From positions 1-37,028 of the IMG/VR virus record IMGVR_UViG_3300006929_000043: a stretch of DNA of 37,028 bases; one strand, written 5' to 3'. The position numbers and the translations under genes are program-made. The notes beneath the pieces were generated by a model. That model was given only the letters and a program-made list of their open reading frames with translations. It was not told where the DNA came from and did not search any database. Shown in pieces: positions 8,106 through 16,394 of this stretch. Every line of letters starts with the position of its first letter. Position 1 is the first letter of the stretch. This stretch comes from a virus.

Positions 8106-8324
8106 CTAATCCCATCCGACAAACTCCTTAATATTATCAATAGCAGTTCCTATCAAATCTATACCTAATGCACCCATTATATTGCCTATTAAAAAGGTCG
8201 CTACTGCGGTTACGGTTCCCCATATCCAAAATCTAATTTTAATAAAAAATACATCAGCAGAGTGCGCCCTCGACAAATCATATGCCAAAGATTGTTCGTC
8301 TACTCCTAAGAGTCTATCTAACAA
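8106..8324 (-). CDS. Small membrane protein (72 aa), TTG start
   Basis: Residues about 26-62 form one or two hydrophobic segments (IRFWIWGTVTAVATFLIGNI, then MGALGIDLIGTAI), so this is a membrane protein. The frame begins at TTG behind GGGTGATT with a good spacing, and no ATG is available early. It ends 4 nt before the GTPase gene and starts 13 nt after the preceding membrane protein gene. The three genes look like a co-translated membrane and GTPase set. The function is unknown; a holin is possible but nothing specific supports it. Confidence 0.6.
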   Translation of the reverse strand: MLDRLLGVDEQSLAYDLSRAHSADVFFIKIRFWIWGTVTAVATFLIGNIMGALGIDLIGTAIDNIKEFVGWD

Positions 8325-8336
8325 AAGGAATCACCC

Positions 8337-8720
8337 TCATTCTAAAGCCTGTAAAAATGATTCAGATACTTCATCATATCCTTGTTGGGGCTGACTACTA
8401 TAGTAACCAAAGTTTCGCCCCTTCATTGATTCACGAATTTTTTGCTTCTGTTGTTCATCTCTATTCTTCTTTTCCCAATACATTTCTATTTTACGATTTA
8501 ATAACCACATTTCAAATCTTTCATTAACTATCATATCAAAAATAGACTTCTGCATCATAATAACTCCAACGGTAATTAATCCAAATAACATTGCGTGAGT
8601 TACCGCACTAAATGGTAACTGCCATCCGTAGACTGAATAGAAGTAAACATTAGTTCCTGCCATTGCTCCTACATACATTATAGTCATTATTAGTCGTGTG
8701 TCTTTATCTATTGCTGCCAT
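8337..8720 (-). CDS. Membrane protein with cytoplasmic helical tail
   Basis: Two hydrophobic stretches (about residues 10-28, LIMTIMYVGAMAGTNVYFY, and 36-55, FSAVTHAMLFGLITVGVIMM) are followed by a charged helical tail (MYWEKKNRDEQQKQKIRESM) and a short polar end. I placed the start at the ATG at 8720, which leaves proper spacing from AGAGGA; the ATG six bases earlier abuts the ribosome binding site. The topology suggests a hairpin in the membrane with both ends on one side. Its neighbours are another membrane protein and the GTPase. The function is unknown; a holin or a virion membrane-interaction protein are possibilities. Confidence 0.65.
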   Translation of the reverse strand: MAAIDKDTRLIMTIMYVGAMAGTNVYFYSVYGWQLPFSAVTHAMLFGLITVGVIMMQKSIFDMIVNERFEMWLLNRKIEMYWEKKNRDEQQKQKIRESMKGRNFGYYSSQPQQGYDEVSESFLQALE

Positions 8721-8734
8721 ATACATTCCTCTTT

Positions 8735-9052
8735 TTAATTAAACTCCACAGTAAAGGTTGTGCCAGTTCCTGCAACATCAGTTATATCTGCAAACAACCC
8801 AGTTCTAAAGATTACACCATGCATATCTGATTCAGCATAAGCGGCACCTTTAGAAGCCAAACCAACATATAGTAATCCTATCATGTTAGCATCGTTACAT
8901 GCTCCCTGTGATAAACAGTCATGTAAAGTTACATAACCAGTATCTGTTCCTGTGGAATATCCATGAACGCTGATTAATTTACCAGCCCCTGTAAAAATAA
9001 GAGTATCCGCACTAATTGCCCCGCTACTTCTGCATCCACCAATTCCTGCCAT
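8735..9052 (-). CDS. Decoration-like protein, tandem paralog 2
   Basis: This 105-aa, Gly- and Thr-rich beta protein is clearly paralogous to the gene just upstream in transcription order. Both begin M-x-GIGGCRS-x-GA and share GKLIS, GYV-x-x-HDCL, LYVG, the HGV-x-F motif and FADVT/FADIT. The small all-beta character and the location right after the capsid genes fit a capsid decoration or head-fibre protein. The ATG lies behind GAGGA. The exact family is not recognised. Confidence 0.6.
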   Translation of the reverse strand: MAGIGGCRSSGAISADTLIFTGAGKLISVHGYSTGTDTGYVTLHDCLSQGACNDANMIGLLYVGLASKGAAYAESDMHGVIFRTGLFADITDVAGTGTTFTVEFN

Positions 9053-9073
9053 ACACTTTCCTCCTATCTATTA

Positions 9074-9406
9074 TTAATTAAAGGTCACTAAGAATTTAGT
9101 AGCCGTACCAGTTACATGAGTAACATCTGCGAATATTCCATGTTGAAATCTAACACCATGTAAATCTGCTTCAGCATAATTACCACCACTAGCAGTAGTA
9201 CCAACATATAATACACCAATAGTATTAGCCGCAGTTTTTGCTCCAGAAGTTAAACAATCATGTATAACTACATAACCAGTATTATCAACTGGGCCAGTAG
9301 TAACAGCAGAGAATCCCGTAATACTGATTAGTTTACCTGAACCAGTATAAAGTAGAGCATCTGCCGTAAATGCGCCAGTACTTCTACAACCACCAATACC
9401 AGTCAT
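9074..9406 (-). CDS. Decoration-like protein, tandem paralog 1
   Basis: This 110-aa protein is the first of two tandem paralogs. It shares with its neighbour the start GIGGCRS, GKLIS, HDCL, IGVLYVG and an ADLHGVRFQHGIFADVTHV block; differences are mainly in the loop after residue 33. A beta-rich, Gly/Thr/Ala-rich composition and position downstream of the major capsid protein suggest an outer capsid decoration or spike-like protein. The conserved Cys pair (GGCRS, HDCL) might form a disulphide or a metal site. The start has a weak GAGAGGTTCTAAA leader. Confidence 0.6.
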   Translation of the reverse strand: MTGIGGCRSTGAFTADALLYTGSGKLISITGFSAVTTGPVDNTGYVVIHDCLTSGAKTAANTIGVLYVGTTASGGNYAEADLHGVRFQHGIFADVTHVTGTATKFLVTFN

Positions 9407-9453
9407 TTTAGAACCTCTCGTTAAAATGGCCTAAGCCCTTTAACTGTATAAGT

Positions 9454-9873
9454 CTACTCATCAGAGGAAGAATCAACAATATTGGTTTCTTCAACTACTG
9501 GTTCTTCTACAATTATCTCTTCGACAACCACTTCTTCCTTTTTAGGTTTTACACCTTTAAGAGTACTCTTTACTGCCTCAGTTGCCTTTTTAGTTAGAGT
9601 CTTCTTAGGTTTAATTCCTTTAGGAAGAATCCTATCTTTAACTGTAGTTTTATCGACACTTAGTTTCTTAGACATATTTTCTAATACTGATTCATCCATA
9701 TCTTTGAAATCACCATCTTCAAAATCTACTTTAATATTATGAGAATCCATATACAACATAGCATTGTGAGTAGATATTTCAGTAGGAACGCCCACTTCTA
9801 GAAGTACTCCTTCTATAGTGGTAAAGGTTCCACCTGCTTGTGAAGTTGGCTCTAATAGAGTAGCCTTAGCCAT
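9454..9873 (-). CDS. Unknown head-region protein with Lys-rich and acidic tail
   Basis: This 139-aa protein has a short beta-like N-terminal region (TIEGVLLEVGVPTEISTHNA), a helical middle, a basic stretch with KPKK twice, and a strongly acidic Val/Glu-rich end (EEVVVEEIIVEEPVVEE). The alternating basic and acidic tail suggests an unstructured linker. It lies between two capsid-associated genes, behind GAGGTG. I do not recognise it; a minor head protein is the likeliest role. Confidence 0.55.
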   Translation of the reverse strand: MAKATLLEPTSQAGGTFTTIEGVLLEVGVPTEISTHNAMLYMDSHNIKVDFEDGDFKDMDESVLENMSKKLSVDKTTVKDRILPKGIKPKKTLTKKATEAVKSTLKGVKPKKEEVVVEEIIVEEPVVEETNIVDSSSDE

Positions 9874-9884
9874 CTAAGAACACC

Positions 9885-10505
9885 TCAAATGTTTCCGAAT
9901 GCTTTTAATCTAATACTACCTAGCGTCTGCGCCAAAACAGCGGCGATATCTGCACCACCAACAAGAGAAGCACCTAAGAGTGTACTATTGTTGTCAGCAT
10001 TGGTGTTAAAAGCATAAAGATAAACATGTTGTCCGTTATCTCTAGGAGCGGTTATTACATACCTTTCTTGTAATTTTTCCTGACCAACTATCTCTACATG
10101 AGTGAAACTAGAAAGTCCAAATGAACTAGCCAAAATCTTTTCTCCAGCGTGGGTCACAACTTCTCCGCCACCAGTATCAGCAGTTATTGCTGTATCCGCT
10201 TGAACTTCAATGACGGTATCGTTAGTTTCAAAAGCCTTAATCTGTAGCAAATGTGCATCGTTAGCACCTGCTGAACCGACTATAGTAAAGTAATCACCCA
10301 CTACAAATCCATCATCAACGAAAGAACCAGAGGCTCTTGTTAATTTCTCATTCGTAGTAGCGTCAATATTTACAGATACGCTAGCAGGTGAACCCATTCG
10401 GTAAAGAGTTGTCGCCATATCTCCTACAGCCACATATTCATCTCCCACCACCGATGGGCGGGTTTGTCCCTTATGGTCAGCGACCAATGTTATAGTATGA
10501 GTCAA
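9885..10505 (-). CDS. Minor capsid or decoration-type protein, TTG start
   Basis: This 206-aa protein follows the major capsid gene by 10 nt. It is beta-rich, with segments such as VGDYFTIVGSAGANDAHLLQ and RYVITAPRDNGQHVYLYAFN. The frame starts at TTG behind GAGGTGATT. Decoration or head-stabilising proteins are often encoded at this place, but the family is not recognised. The last 40 residues (LLGASLVGGADIAAVLAQTL) are hydrophobic and may contact the capsid shell. Confidence 0.55.
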   Translation of the reverse strand: MTHTITLVADHKGQTRPSVVGDEYVAVGDMATTLYRMGSPASVSVNIDATTNEKLTRASGSFVDDGFVVGDYFTIVGSAGANDAHLLQIKAFETNDTVIEVQADTAITADTGGGEVVTHAGEKILASSFGLSSFTHVEIVGQEKLQERYVITAPRDNGQHVYLYAFNTNADNNSTLLGASLVGGADIAAVLAQTLGSIRLKAFGNI

Positions 10506-10515
10506 CTAAATCACC

Positions 10516-11865
10516 TCAGAATAAGTTGGTAATCTTACCTTGTCCCTTGAAGAAAGTACATCCAGTCTCTCCCATTGTTCGGTAAAGACCTCTGTTTCCT
10601 AGAACACCTACACCGAATGGGTTTCCGTGAGAAATACCATCCTCGAAGTATTGTGTTGGCTTCATAGTAGCAAACCATAGATGGTCTGTATCTAGTAAGA
10701 GCATATCAGATAGTTTAGTTCCAGTGTAACCACCAGTTGTAGGCATATCCTTTGCAGGAATTAGTGGGATATCGTAGTATGTTGCAACACGGAATCCTAC
10801 TTCAGCACCCTTTACACCTTTAACACCATTATGAGTTGGCATAACTTCCTTAGAATCCATGAATCTCTCTTGACTTTGTAGCAAATCAGACAATGCTTGA
10901 ATGGTATCATATCCAGTTAGGATAACCTTTGGAGTTCCACCGTTCAATCGTAGACTCTGAATTGTTGAGTTAATTGTGCTTAGAGTAAATTGTCGTCCAG
11001 CAGTAGCATAACTTCCACCGAAGTTAACTTCAGCATCTAGGTAAGAAGCCGCACTACGGGTTGCTCCGTAAAGAATCTTAGCATCATCATCAGTTGTTGC
11101 ATAGTTTGTTGTTCCACCAAGAGCAGAAACGTTGTGAATACCAACTGTATCTGATAATTCAGTGAATGAACTTACAATCTTCATTAATGATGTGTAGTTT
11201 TCTCTAATTCTTCCGCTAGATGTATCAGCACCTAAACTGTCATACACTTCAAGAGGCATAACTAGCATCTTTGATTGCGATTCAGCGTGGTGCTTACCCA
11301 TATCTTCACGGATAAGTTTCCTTAAGTCACCAATACCGTCATCAATCTTTGCCATCTCAGAAGCAAGTTCAGAATAATCGAACATGTGAGCAACAATCTT
11401 TGGATTCATATATAGAGTTGCATACTCAGGAGCCATTGCTTCTAATTGTGTACTATCTAATGCTTCATTTTCTCCAACGCCACCAATTAAGTCACCATCT
11501 GGAGAAGCATTACCTTGAGCATTACCAGTTGTAGTGTTAACTGAGAATGCTGCTCCACTTCCACCTTGAGGTCGTGCAGTCATTACTCTCCATCCACTTG
11601 ATGTGTATGGCCTCTTTGGTAGAATAGCCAAAGGATTAATTTCTTGGTTAATCATAGCCCAAACTTTTTGACCGTAAACCATGTTGTAAAGAGCAGTTAG
11701 GTTAGATGCAGCAGTTCCGTTTAAGGTTAAAGCGTCACCACTAGAACCAACGAATCCACTATTTATTGAACCAACTACTCCAGCAGCCTTCAATAGATTT
11801 CCATTTGAGCCGCCACCATAGGTAGCCATCTCTAAGTCTCTCATTGTGTTAATGTATTTTGTCAT
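10516..11865 (-). CDS. Major capsid protein (HK97 fold)
   Basis: This 449-aa protein has the layout of HK97-type major capsid proteins: a short N-arm, a long region with strands and helices, and a C-terminal segment (DHLWFATMKPTQYFEDGISH, then the GNRGLYRTMGETGCTFFKGQ block). Gene order (protease-scaffold immediately before it, decoration-like proteins after) supports the assignment. I prefer the ATG at 11865 because GGAGATGA lies at ideal distance before it; two ATGs 9 and 15 bases upstream lack a proper ribosome binding site. The N-terminal region lacks a long coiled-coil delta domain because scaffold is carried by the protease gene. Proteolytic maturation is likely, but I cannot place the cut site. 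Confidence 0.85.
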   Translation of the reverse strand: MTKYINTMRDLEMATYGGGSNGNLLKAAGVVGSINSGFVGSSGDALTLNGTAASNLTALYNMVYGQKVWAMINQEINPLAILPKRPYTSSGWRVMTARPQGGSGAAFSVNTTTGNAQGNASPDGDLIGGVGENEALDSTQLEAMAPEYATLYMNPKIVAHMFDYSELASEMAKIDDGIGDLRKLIREDMGKHHAESQSKMLVMPLEVYDSLGADTSSGRIRENYTSLMKIVSSFTELSDTVGIHNVSALGGTTNYATTDDDAKILYGATRSAASYLDAEVNFGGSYATAGRQFTLSTINSTIQSLRLNGGTPKVILTGYDTIQALSDLLQSQERFMDSKEVMPTHNGVKGVKGAEVGFRVATYYDIPLIPAKDMPTTGGYTGTKLSDMLLLDTDHLWFATMKPTQYFEDGISHGNPFGVGVLGNRGLYRTMGETGCTFFKGQGKITNLF

Positions 11866-11894
11866 CTTCTTCATCTCCATTTATTTTAAGGGGT

Positions 11895-13178
11895 TTAAAG
11901 TTGACCCTCCAACTTTTCTACAAGAGCGTTAATATCGCTCCAGTCCATCTTAGAGATTTCTTCTCCATTAGGAAGGTTTAGTTCAGCAACTGCTTCTTCT
12001 TGCTTACGGATAACAGTTTCTTGTTCGTCCTTAAGAGAAGTCAATAGGTCACTAAATTGTTTCTTTAGTTCAGCGACTTCTGATTTAGCATCATAGTTAG
12101 ACTTTTCAATTTCTTCTGTCTTAGCAACCATTTCTGCATTGAATCTGTCTTGGAATCCATTTTTAACTGAATCGAAAGCCATCTTTTCTAGTTGTTCTGC
12201 TTTGAATTCAGCGTAAGCCTTCTCCAAGTTTTCAGCAGATAAGTCTAGAGTAGATTGCTCTTCGTACTTAGCCATGTATTTTCCATCGAGTTGTGGGTGA
12301 GAGTCATCAACATAGTCACCAGCGTTACCGGCTTCAACCTGACCTGTTGCCAAATCTGGTTTTGATTTCATCTCTGTATCCATCATCTCTGCTTCTTCTT
12401 TAGGCATGTTGGGATTCATATTCTCAACATCCTCTTCTGTGTCCATATATTCGTTCTTTTCCTCTTCGGTCATGTTAATTTCCCCGTTGGATGATTCAGC
12501 AGTTTTCTCTATGTTCTTTATAGGGTTTTCTATAGATTCTTTGTTTAAATCAGTAGAATCCTTATTTTCGTTCTTCTCTAAAACATCATTTAATGCATTC
12601 AGAGCCTTTTCAATCTCATTCATTTCTTTTTCACCTTTCTCCATTTTTAAGATGTCAAACTTTGCTTCAGGGTTAATACCCTTTTCACAAATAGTGACTT
12701 CGTGGAGTTCTAGTTTGGAGATTTCATTATACTCTCCATATTCTTTATGGTCTTTCTTTTTCTTTTCTAATGCTTGACCACCAATACTAAAGGAACGAAG
12801 AGAACCATCTCTTATCTCTCTCCCAACTTCTTTAGCCTTTTCAATATCCTCTCTCATTTTAATAACTACAAAGAAACCAACATCATCAACATTAGTCTTC
12901 CATAGTTTACCATTTTTATCTCGATATTCAGGAATAACTTCCCCTACTTGAACATTAGAATGATTAGTCATTACATTTCTAAACTTGGTGACTTTCATAT
13001 ATTTACCAACGGCTTCATTCAAAGCCTCTAAAGTTATTAAGTCGTTTTGTTTATCCACCATCTCAATAGAAGCATAACCACCAATAACTAAATCCTTAGA
13101 TTTAAGAATAGTAAATGGGTCATGTCTTATTGCACTAACTGATTGCATAACAGCAGAACTCATGATAAACCGTTTCAT
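11895..13178 (-). CDS. XkdF-like prohead protease fused to scaffold, with C-terminal Trp motif
   Basis: Residues about 25-180 resemble the XkdF-like prohead protease family: YASIEMVDKQNDLITLEAL, then MTNHSNVQVGEVIPEY with a candidate catalytic His (H73), SLRSFSIGGQALEKK with a candidate Ser (S131), and LELHEVTICEKGINPEAKFD. The rest is a charged coiled-coil scaffold region, so protease and scaffold are one protein that would line the prohead before being degraded. The last residues, SKMDWSDINALVEKLEGQL, match the end of the protein encoded at 16139..16375 and recall the Trp tag at the start of many small proteins of this virus. An alternative start is the ATG at 13163; neither has a clear ribosome binding site. 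Confidence 0.8.
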   Translation of the reverse strand: MKRFIMSSAVMQSVSAIRHDPFTILKSKDLVIGGYASIEMVDKQNDLITLEALNEAVGKYMKVTKFRNVMTNHSNVQVGEVIPEYRDKNGKLWKTNVDDVGFFVVIKMREDIEKAKEVGREIRDGSLRSFSIGGQALEKKKKDHKEYGEYNEISKLELHEVTICEKGINPEAKFDILKMEKGEKEMNEIEKALNALNDVLEKNENKDSTDLNKESIENPIKNIEKTAESSNGEINMTEEEKNEYMDTEEDVENMNPNMPKEEAEMMDTEMKSKPDLATGQVEAGNAGDYVDDSHPQLDGKYMAKYEEQSTLDLSAENLEKAYAEFKAEQLEKMAFDSVKNGFQDRFNAEMVAKTEEIEKSNYDAKSEVAELKKQFSDLLTSLKDEQETVIRKQEEAVAELNLPNGEEISKMDWSDINALVEKLEGQL

Positions 13179-13190
13179 AGGTTAACTATA

Positions 13191-15671
13191 TTAATTGTTC
13201 CTAATCTGTAATTTGGCGAATTTATCTTTAGTTATATCCCAAACACCTTCATCTGAATCTGAATCTACAGGTTTGGTTTCCATACCAGTCCAAGCAAGCC
13301 ACATATCTTTATCCTCTACAGGTATAACTCTAACATGGAATTTAGTATCGAACTTATTACCTTGTAATATATATTCATGATAACCATCCCTCTGCACTCC
13401 TAGTTCTACTTTACCAGAATCAATTAGTTTACCTTCTCTAAATCTAGTTTCTATTTGGGCAGGGTATTTACCAGATTTACCAAACAAAGAGAATATGTCT
13501 TCATCGGTTTCTATGCCTATTTCCCAACCAATAGTCTCTTTACCCAAATTAAATAATATAGATAAGTTATCATTATCTTTACGATATAATTTAAATTCTC
13601 CTTTTCTATACTCTTCAGGAGTTTTATATTTCTTTTCTATTATATCGAATTCAGCCATGAATACTTTATCATCTTCATCATAAGTAATATCCTCTAACTG
13701 TTTTAACCAAGAGTTTAACTTCTTTGGTTTAGCATCAAAAATATTATTATAAGATTTCATGTGATTTCTAACTACAAACTCTTCTATATCTTTGAAGGGT
13801 CTTTTATTATTAGACATTAAGAAATTTTTAATCGCTAATCTAAATGCTCCCTTTTCTCTTTTTAGCATCTCTTCTATTTGACCTTTCCAAACATCAATAT
13901 CCAAGATAGCATTCTTAGCCATTAGATTATTTTCCTCAAACCCATAAAAAGTAAACCCATCTAAATCAGATTTAATAATAGCAGTAACATCTCCATGTAT
14001 AACATCAGAAATAGAATACCCTTTTTCTAGAGCCTTAATATCATAATTCAAAGATTTCTTAGTATCTAATGATAATAATTCTAGAGTTATTAATTTTTCA
14101 GGCAACTCTACCTCTGGTATTTCTATAACTTTAGCAGAGAATAATTTATACCCACCCTCCTTATCCTTTTTAACTTCATCAATTTTAACTCTAATGATAC
14201 TACCGACTTCTACATCAGTTTTAGTATTAAGAGCCTTACCTACATTCAAGTATTTTCGGTCATTAATTACTTTAGTATTTTTGAAATCGTCATCTTCGGT
14301 TAATGGTCCGGCTCCTAATGTGTAAGTGAACATATCAGATTTAGTGGTTTTCTTATCTAAAACTATTAAATCTAAGTCTACGAACTTCTTCCATTTAATC
14401 CACTTAGGATTCTTTTTAGTACCAATGAAGTAAGTAGAAGTTATATCTTTTATTACTACCCCTTCAGCAGTAGGTATATCCATTATTTCTTCAGAGTATT
14501 CCTCAACTTCCTTTATGGAATCAGCATATCTAGTATCTTTCTTAGAAGGGAATGCTAGTTTTTCATCTGAATGGGTGGAATAATTATTGAATAGTATAGT
14601 TAATCTTTCTTTTAATTCTTCATCGTGTAAATCTCTATCTTCATGCCTCATAATATCAAAGACATGCGCTCTTAATTCAGTATCAGAATCTTTACCTTTG
14701 AAAATTTTAGCCACTACTTCTGCTCTATGTAATGGTTCTTTACCATCAAATAACATTAGTTCTGCGTCAAGAATACAATCTCCAAAATGTTTAGCCTTCA
14801 TAATCTTGACTTGATTAGGGCATTTTTCAGTTATATCTTTCCCATTAAAAGAATAAATTTTAACCTGCTCATCTATTTTATGAATCTGAATTCTCATACC
14901 ATCGTATTTCTCTTGAACTACCCACTTTCCTGTGAATCCTCTTAGTTCTTCCAAATCACCGATATCAAAAATCCTATACATTGGTTTGTTAGGAACTAGA
15001 AAATGCCCCTCTGCTTTCTGTGCCTTCTCTAAACTAACTACTTTATTCCATGTGGAAGAACTATGATGAGCGACATATATCTCTTCTAATAATTTTCTAG
15101 CCGCTTTAAATTTACCAGTGATGCGCTTAGTATCTTTACCATCACCATAATGCTCCACAATGAAATCCATAACATCGTCTTCTGATAAATTAAGACCTTT
15201 GAAACCTTCTGTCAAGGTATCTGGTTCTAAATCTTTCTTTTCCCAAGCAGCATCTCCTAGAGATTTATCGTGTATTCTAATAGCCCAGTGTATAAACTTA
15301 GCAAATAAAGAGGGATTAGATAGTAATTTATCTATTACATCATCACCGTATTTGTGGCTAAAAGGGTCTTTTACAATATCAGAAGAATATCTAAGTTCCT
15401 TTATTTCTCTATAAATATTACGAGCAGTATCACTTTCTATGTTTTCCGCTTCATCTGAAAAGAGTTCTTTTTCAGTTATAGATTGTTTAATCTCTTTACT
15501 AAACTCATCTATATCATCCCATTGTTCACGAAGGGTCTTAATCTCTTTAGCCCATTTTTTACCGTAAGTCTTAGGGTCAGATAAAGCAGAAAGATAAGAC
15601 ATTCTCATTTGTTCAAAGAATTGAATTACTCTAGAAGTTAAAGGGTCATCTTTGACAACGGAAATAGGCAC
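13191..15671 (-). CDS. ATP-dependent DNA ligase with extra N- and C-terminal regions
   Basis: The central part has the nucleotidyltransferase motifs of ATP-dependent DNA ligases. Motif I is EKYDGMR with the adenylated lysine K255; motif III is DCILDAELM (299-307); then AHVFDIM, motif IV EGVVIKD (403-409) and motif V KWIKWKK (423-429). An OB-fold-like stretch follows. It should seal nicks in duplex DNA. At 826 aa it is much longer than a minimal viral ligase: about 225 residues precede the catalytic core, and about 300 residues follow the OB-like part, ending in a beta-rich region (DGYHEYILQGNKFDTKFHVR). It starts at GTG behind GGTGATT, directly before the prohead protease gene, an unusual place for a replication enzyme. 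Confidence 0.85.
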   Translation of the reverse strand: MPISVVKDDPLTSRVIQFFEQMRMSYLSALSDPKTYGKKWAKEIKTLREQWDDIDEFSKEIKQSITEKELFSDEAENIESDTARNIYREIKELRYSSDIVKDPFSHKYGDDVIDKLLSNPSLFAKFIHWAIRIHDKSLGDAAWEKKDLEPDTLTEGFKGLNLSEDDVMDFIVEHYGDGKDTKRITGKFKAARKLLEEIYVAHHSSSTWNKVVSLEKAQKAEGHFLVPNKPMYRIFDIGDLEELRGFTGKWVVQEKYDGMRIQIHKIDEQVKIYSFNGKDITEKCPNQVKIMKAKHFGDCILDAELMLFDGKEPLHRAEVVAKIFKGKDSDTELRAHVFDIMRHEDRDLHDEELKERLTILFNNYSTHSDEKLAFPSKKDTRYADSIKEVEEYSEEIMDIPTAEGVVIKDITSTYFIGTKKNPKWIKWKKFVDLDLIVLDKKTTKSDMFTYTLGAGPLTEDDDFKNTKVINDRKYLNVGKALNTKTDVEVGSIIRVKIDEVKKDKEGGYKLFSAKVIEIPEVELPEKLITLELLSLDTKKSLNYDIKALEKGYSISDVIHGDVTAIIKSDLDGFTFYGFEENNLMAKNAILDIDVWKGQIEEMLKREKGAFRLAIKNFLMSNNKRPFKDIEEFVVRNHMKSYNNIFDAKPKKLNSWLKQLEDITYDEDDKVFMAEFDIIEKKYKTPEEYRKGEFKLYRKDNDNLSILFNLGKETIGWEIGIETDEDIFSLFGKSGKYPAQIETRFREGKLIDSGKVELGVQRDGYHEYILQGNKFDTKFHVRVIPVEDKDMWLAWTGMETKPVDSDSDEGVWDITKDKFAKLQIRNN

Positions 15672-15682
15672 ACGAAATCACC

Positions 15683-15871
15683 TTACTTATTCGCACTTGC
15701 GTATTCCCTTTTGCCTTCTTTTACGCTTAGACCTTTTGCTTCATCAGCAAGATGGCCAACACCAAGTTCTTTGATAGTGACTTTCTCACCTTTAGTTCTC
15801 TTGAGTTTCATCTCTTCACCGATGACGAACTTCATTAATTCTTCAGCATATTTTGTTCTCTCATTTGTCAT
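15683..15871 (-). CDS. Small basic protein (62 aa)
   Basis: The protein reads MTNERTKYAEELMKFVIGEE and continues Lys-rich (KRTKGEKVTIKELGVGHLAD). It is helical at the N-terminus and has no Trp tag, unlike most neighbours. The ATG follows AGGTGATTATT; the GTG nine bases earlier is part of the ribosome binding site. It lies just before the DNA ligase gene. The function is unknown. Confidence 0.55.
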   Translation of the reverse strand: MTNERTKYAEELMKFVIGEEMKLKRTKGEKVTIKELGVGHLADEAKGLSVKEGKREYASANK

Positions 15872-15876
15872 AATAA

Positions 15877-16137
15877 TCACCTATACTCAGACCATGTAAG
15901 TTTAGCCGCCTCATTCATTTCATCCAATACATCGCTGAAAAGTCTTTGTAATTTCTCAATTATCTCTCTAATTTCTTTACTATGTCCTTCTAATTCTTCT
16001 TCACCCATAGGTAGTGTGTCCTTGTATCTTAGAATGGAATCACCTATGTTTGTAAATTCCTTAGTTTTAGTAAATTGCCTATCTTGTTCAAGATATGCGT
16101 CATATTGCACTTTTCTAATCTTATCTTTCCATGTCAT
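15877..16137 (-). CDS. Small helical protein with N-terminal Trp tag
   Basis: This 86-aa protein starts MTWKDKIRKVQYDAYLEQDR, a Trp-tag variant. The rest is helical, with heptad-like segments (EELEGHSKEIREIIEKLQRL) that could form a coiled coil. The ATG at 16137 is preceded by GGTGGTAATTAAT. The neighbour upstream encodes a protein whose C-terminus carries a related Trp motif. The function is unknown; I group it with the putative packaged proteins. Confidence 0.6.
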   Translation of the reverse strand: MTWKDKIRKVQYDAYLEQDRQFTKTKEFTNIGDSILRYKDTLPMGEEELEGHSKEIREIIEKLQRLFSDVLDEMNEAAKLTWSEYR

Positions 16138-16138
16138 A

Positions 16139-16375
16139 TTAATTACCACCTAATCTACTAACTAAATCGTTAATATCATCCCAACTCATCTTAGCGATTG
16201 TGTCGGAATCTGGAACATCACTATGAGATTTAATTGCAGGAACTGGTGAACCCACTGTAACAATACCAGATTTCATCAACATATTGCTCTCATCATAAAC
16301 AGTCTTTTCTATTTTCTTTACTCTACCCACTAATTCTTTTAGCAAGTCTATCATTTCATTATTCTCCTCTGTCAT
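16139..16375 (-). CDS. Small coiled-coil protein with scaffold-like C-terminal Trp motif
   Basis: This 78-aa protein has an N-terminal helix (MIDLLKELVGRVKKIEKTVY) suited to a coiled coil, a Gly/Pro-containing linker and the C-terminal motif KMSWDDINDLVSRLGGN. That motif closely resembles the last residues of the prohead protease-scaffold (KMDWSDINALVEKLEGQL). Here the Trp motif is at the C-terminus and not the N-terminus. This suggests the motif works as a module independent of position and that this protein joins the scaffold core. The ATG follows AAGGAAGTGA. Confidence 0.65.
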   Translation of the reverse strand: MTEENNEMIDLLKELVGRVKKIEKTVYDESNMLMKSGIVTVGSPVPAIKSHSDVPDSDTIAKMSWDDINDLVSRLGGN

Positions 16376-16394
16376 TTTAATTCACTTCCTTTTT

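Noticed and set aside
12406-12777. Plus-strand open frame of 123 codons opposite the protease-scaffold gene
   Set aside because: Ser/Phe-rich mirror of a Glu/Lys/Asn-rich coding region on the minus strand, no ribosome binding site and no domain. The other plus-strand frames fail for the same reasons.
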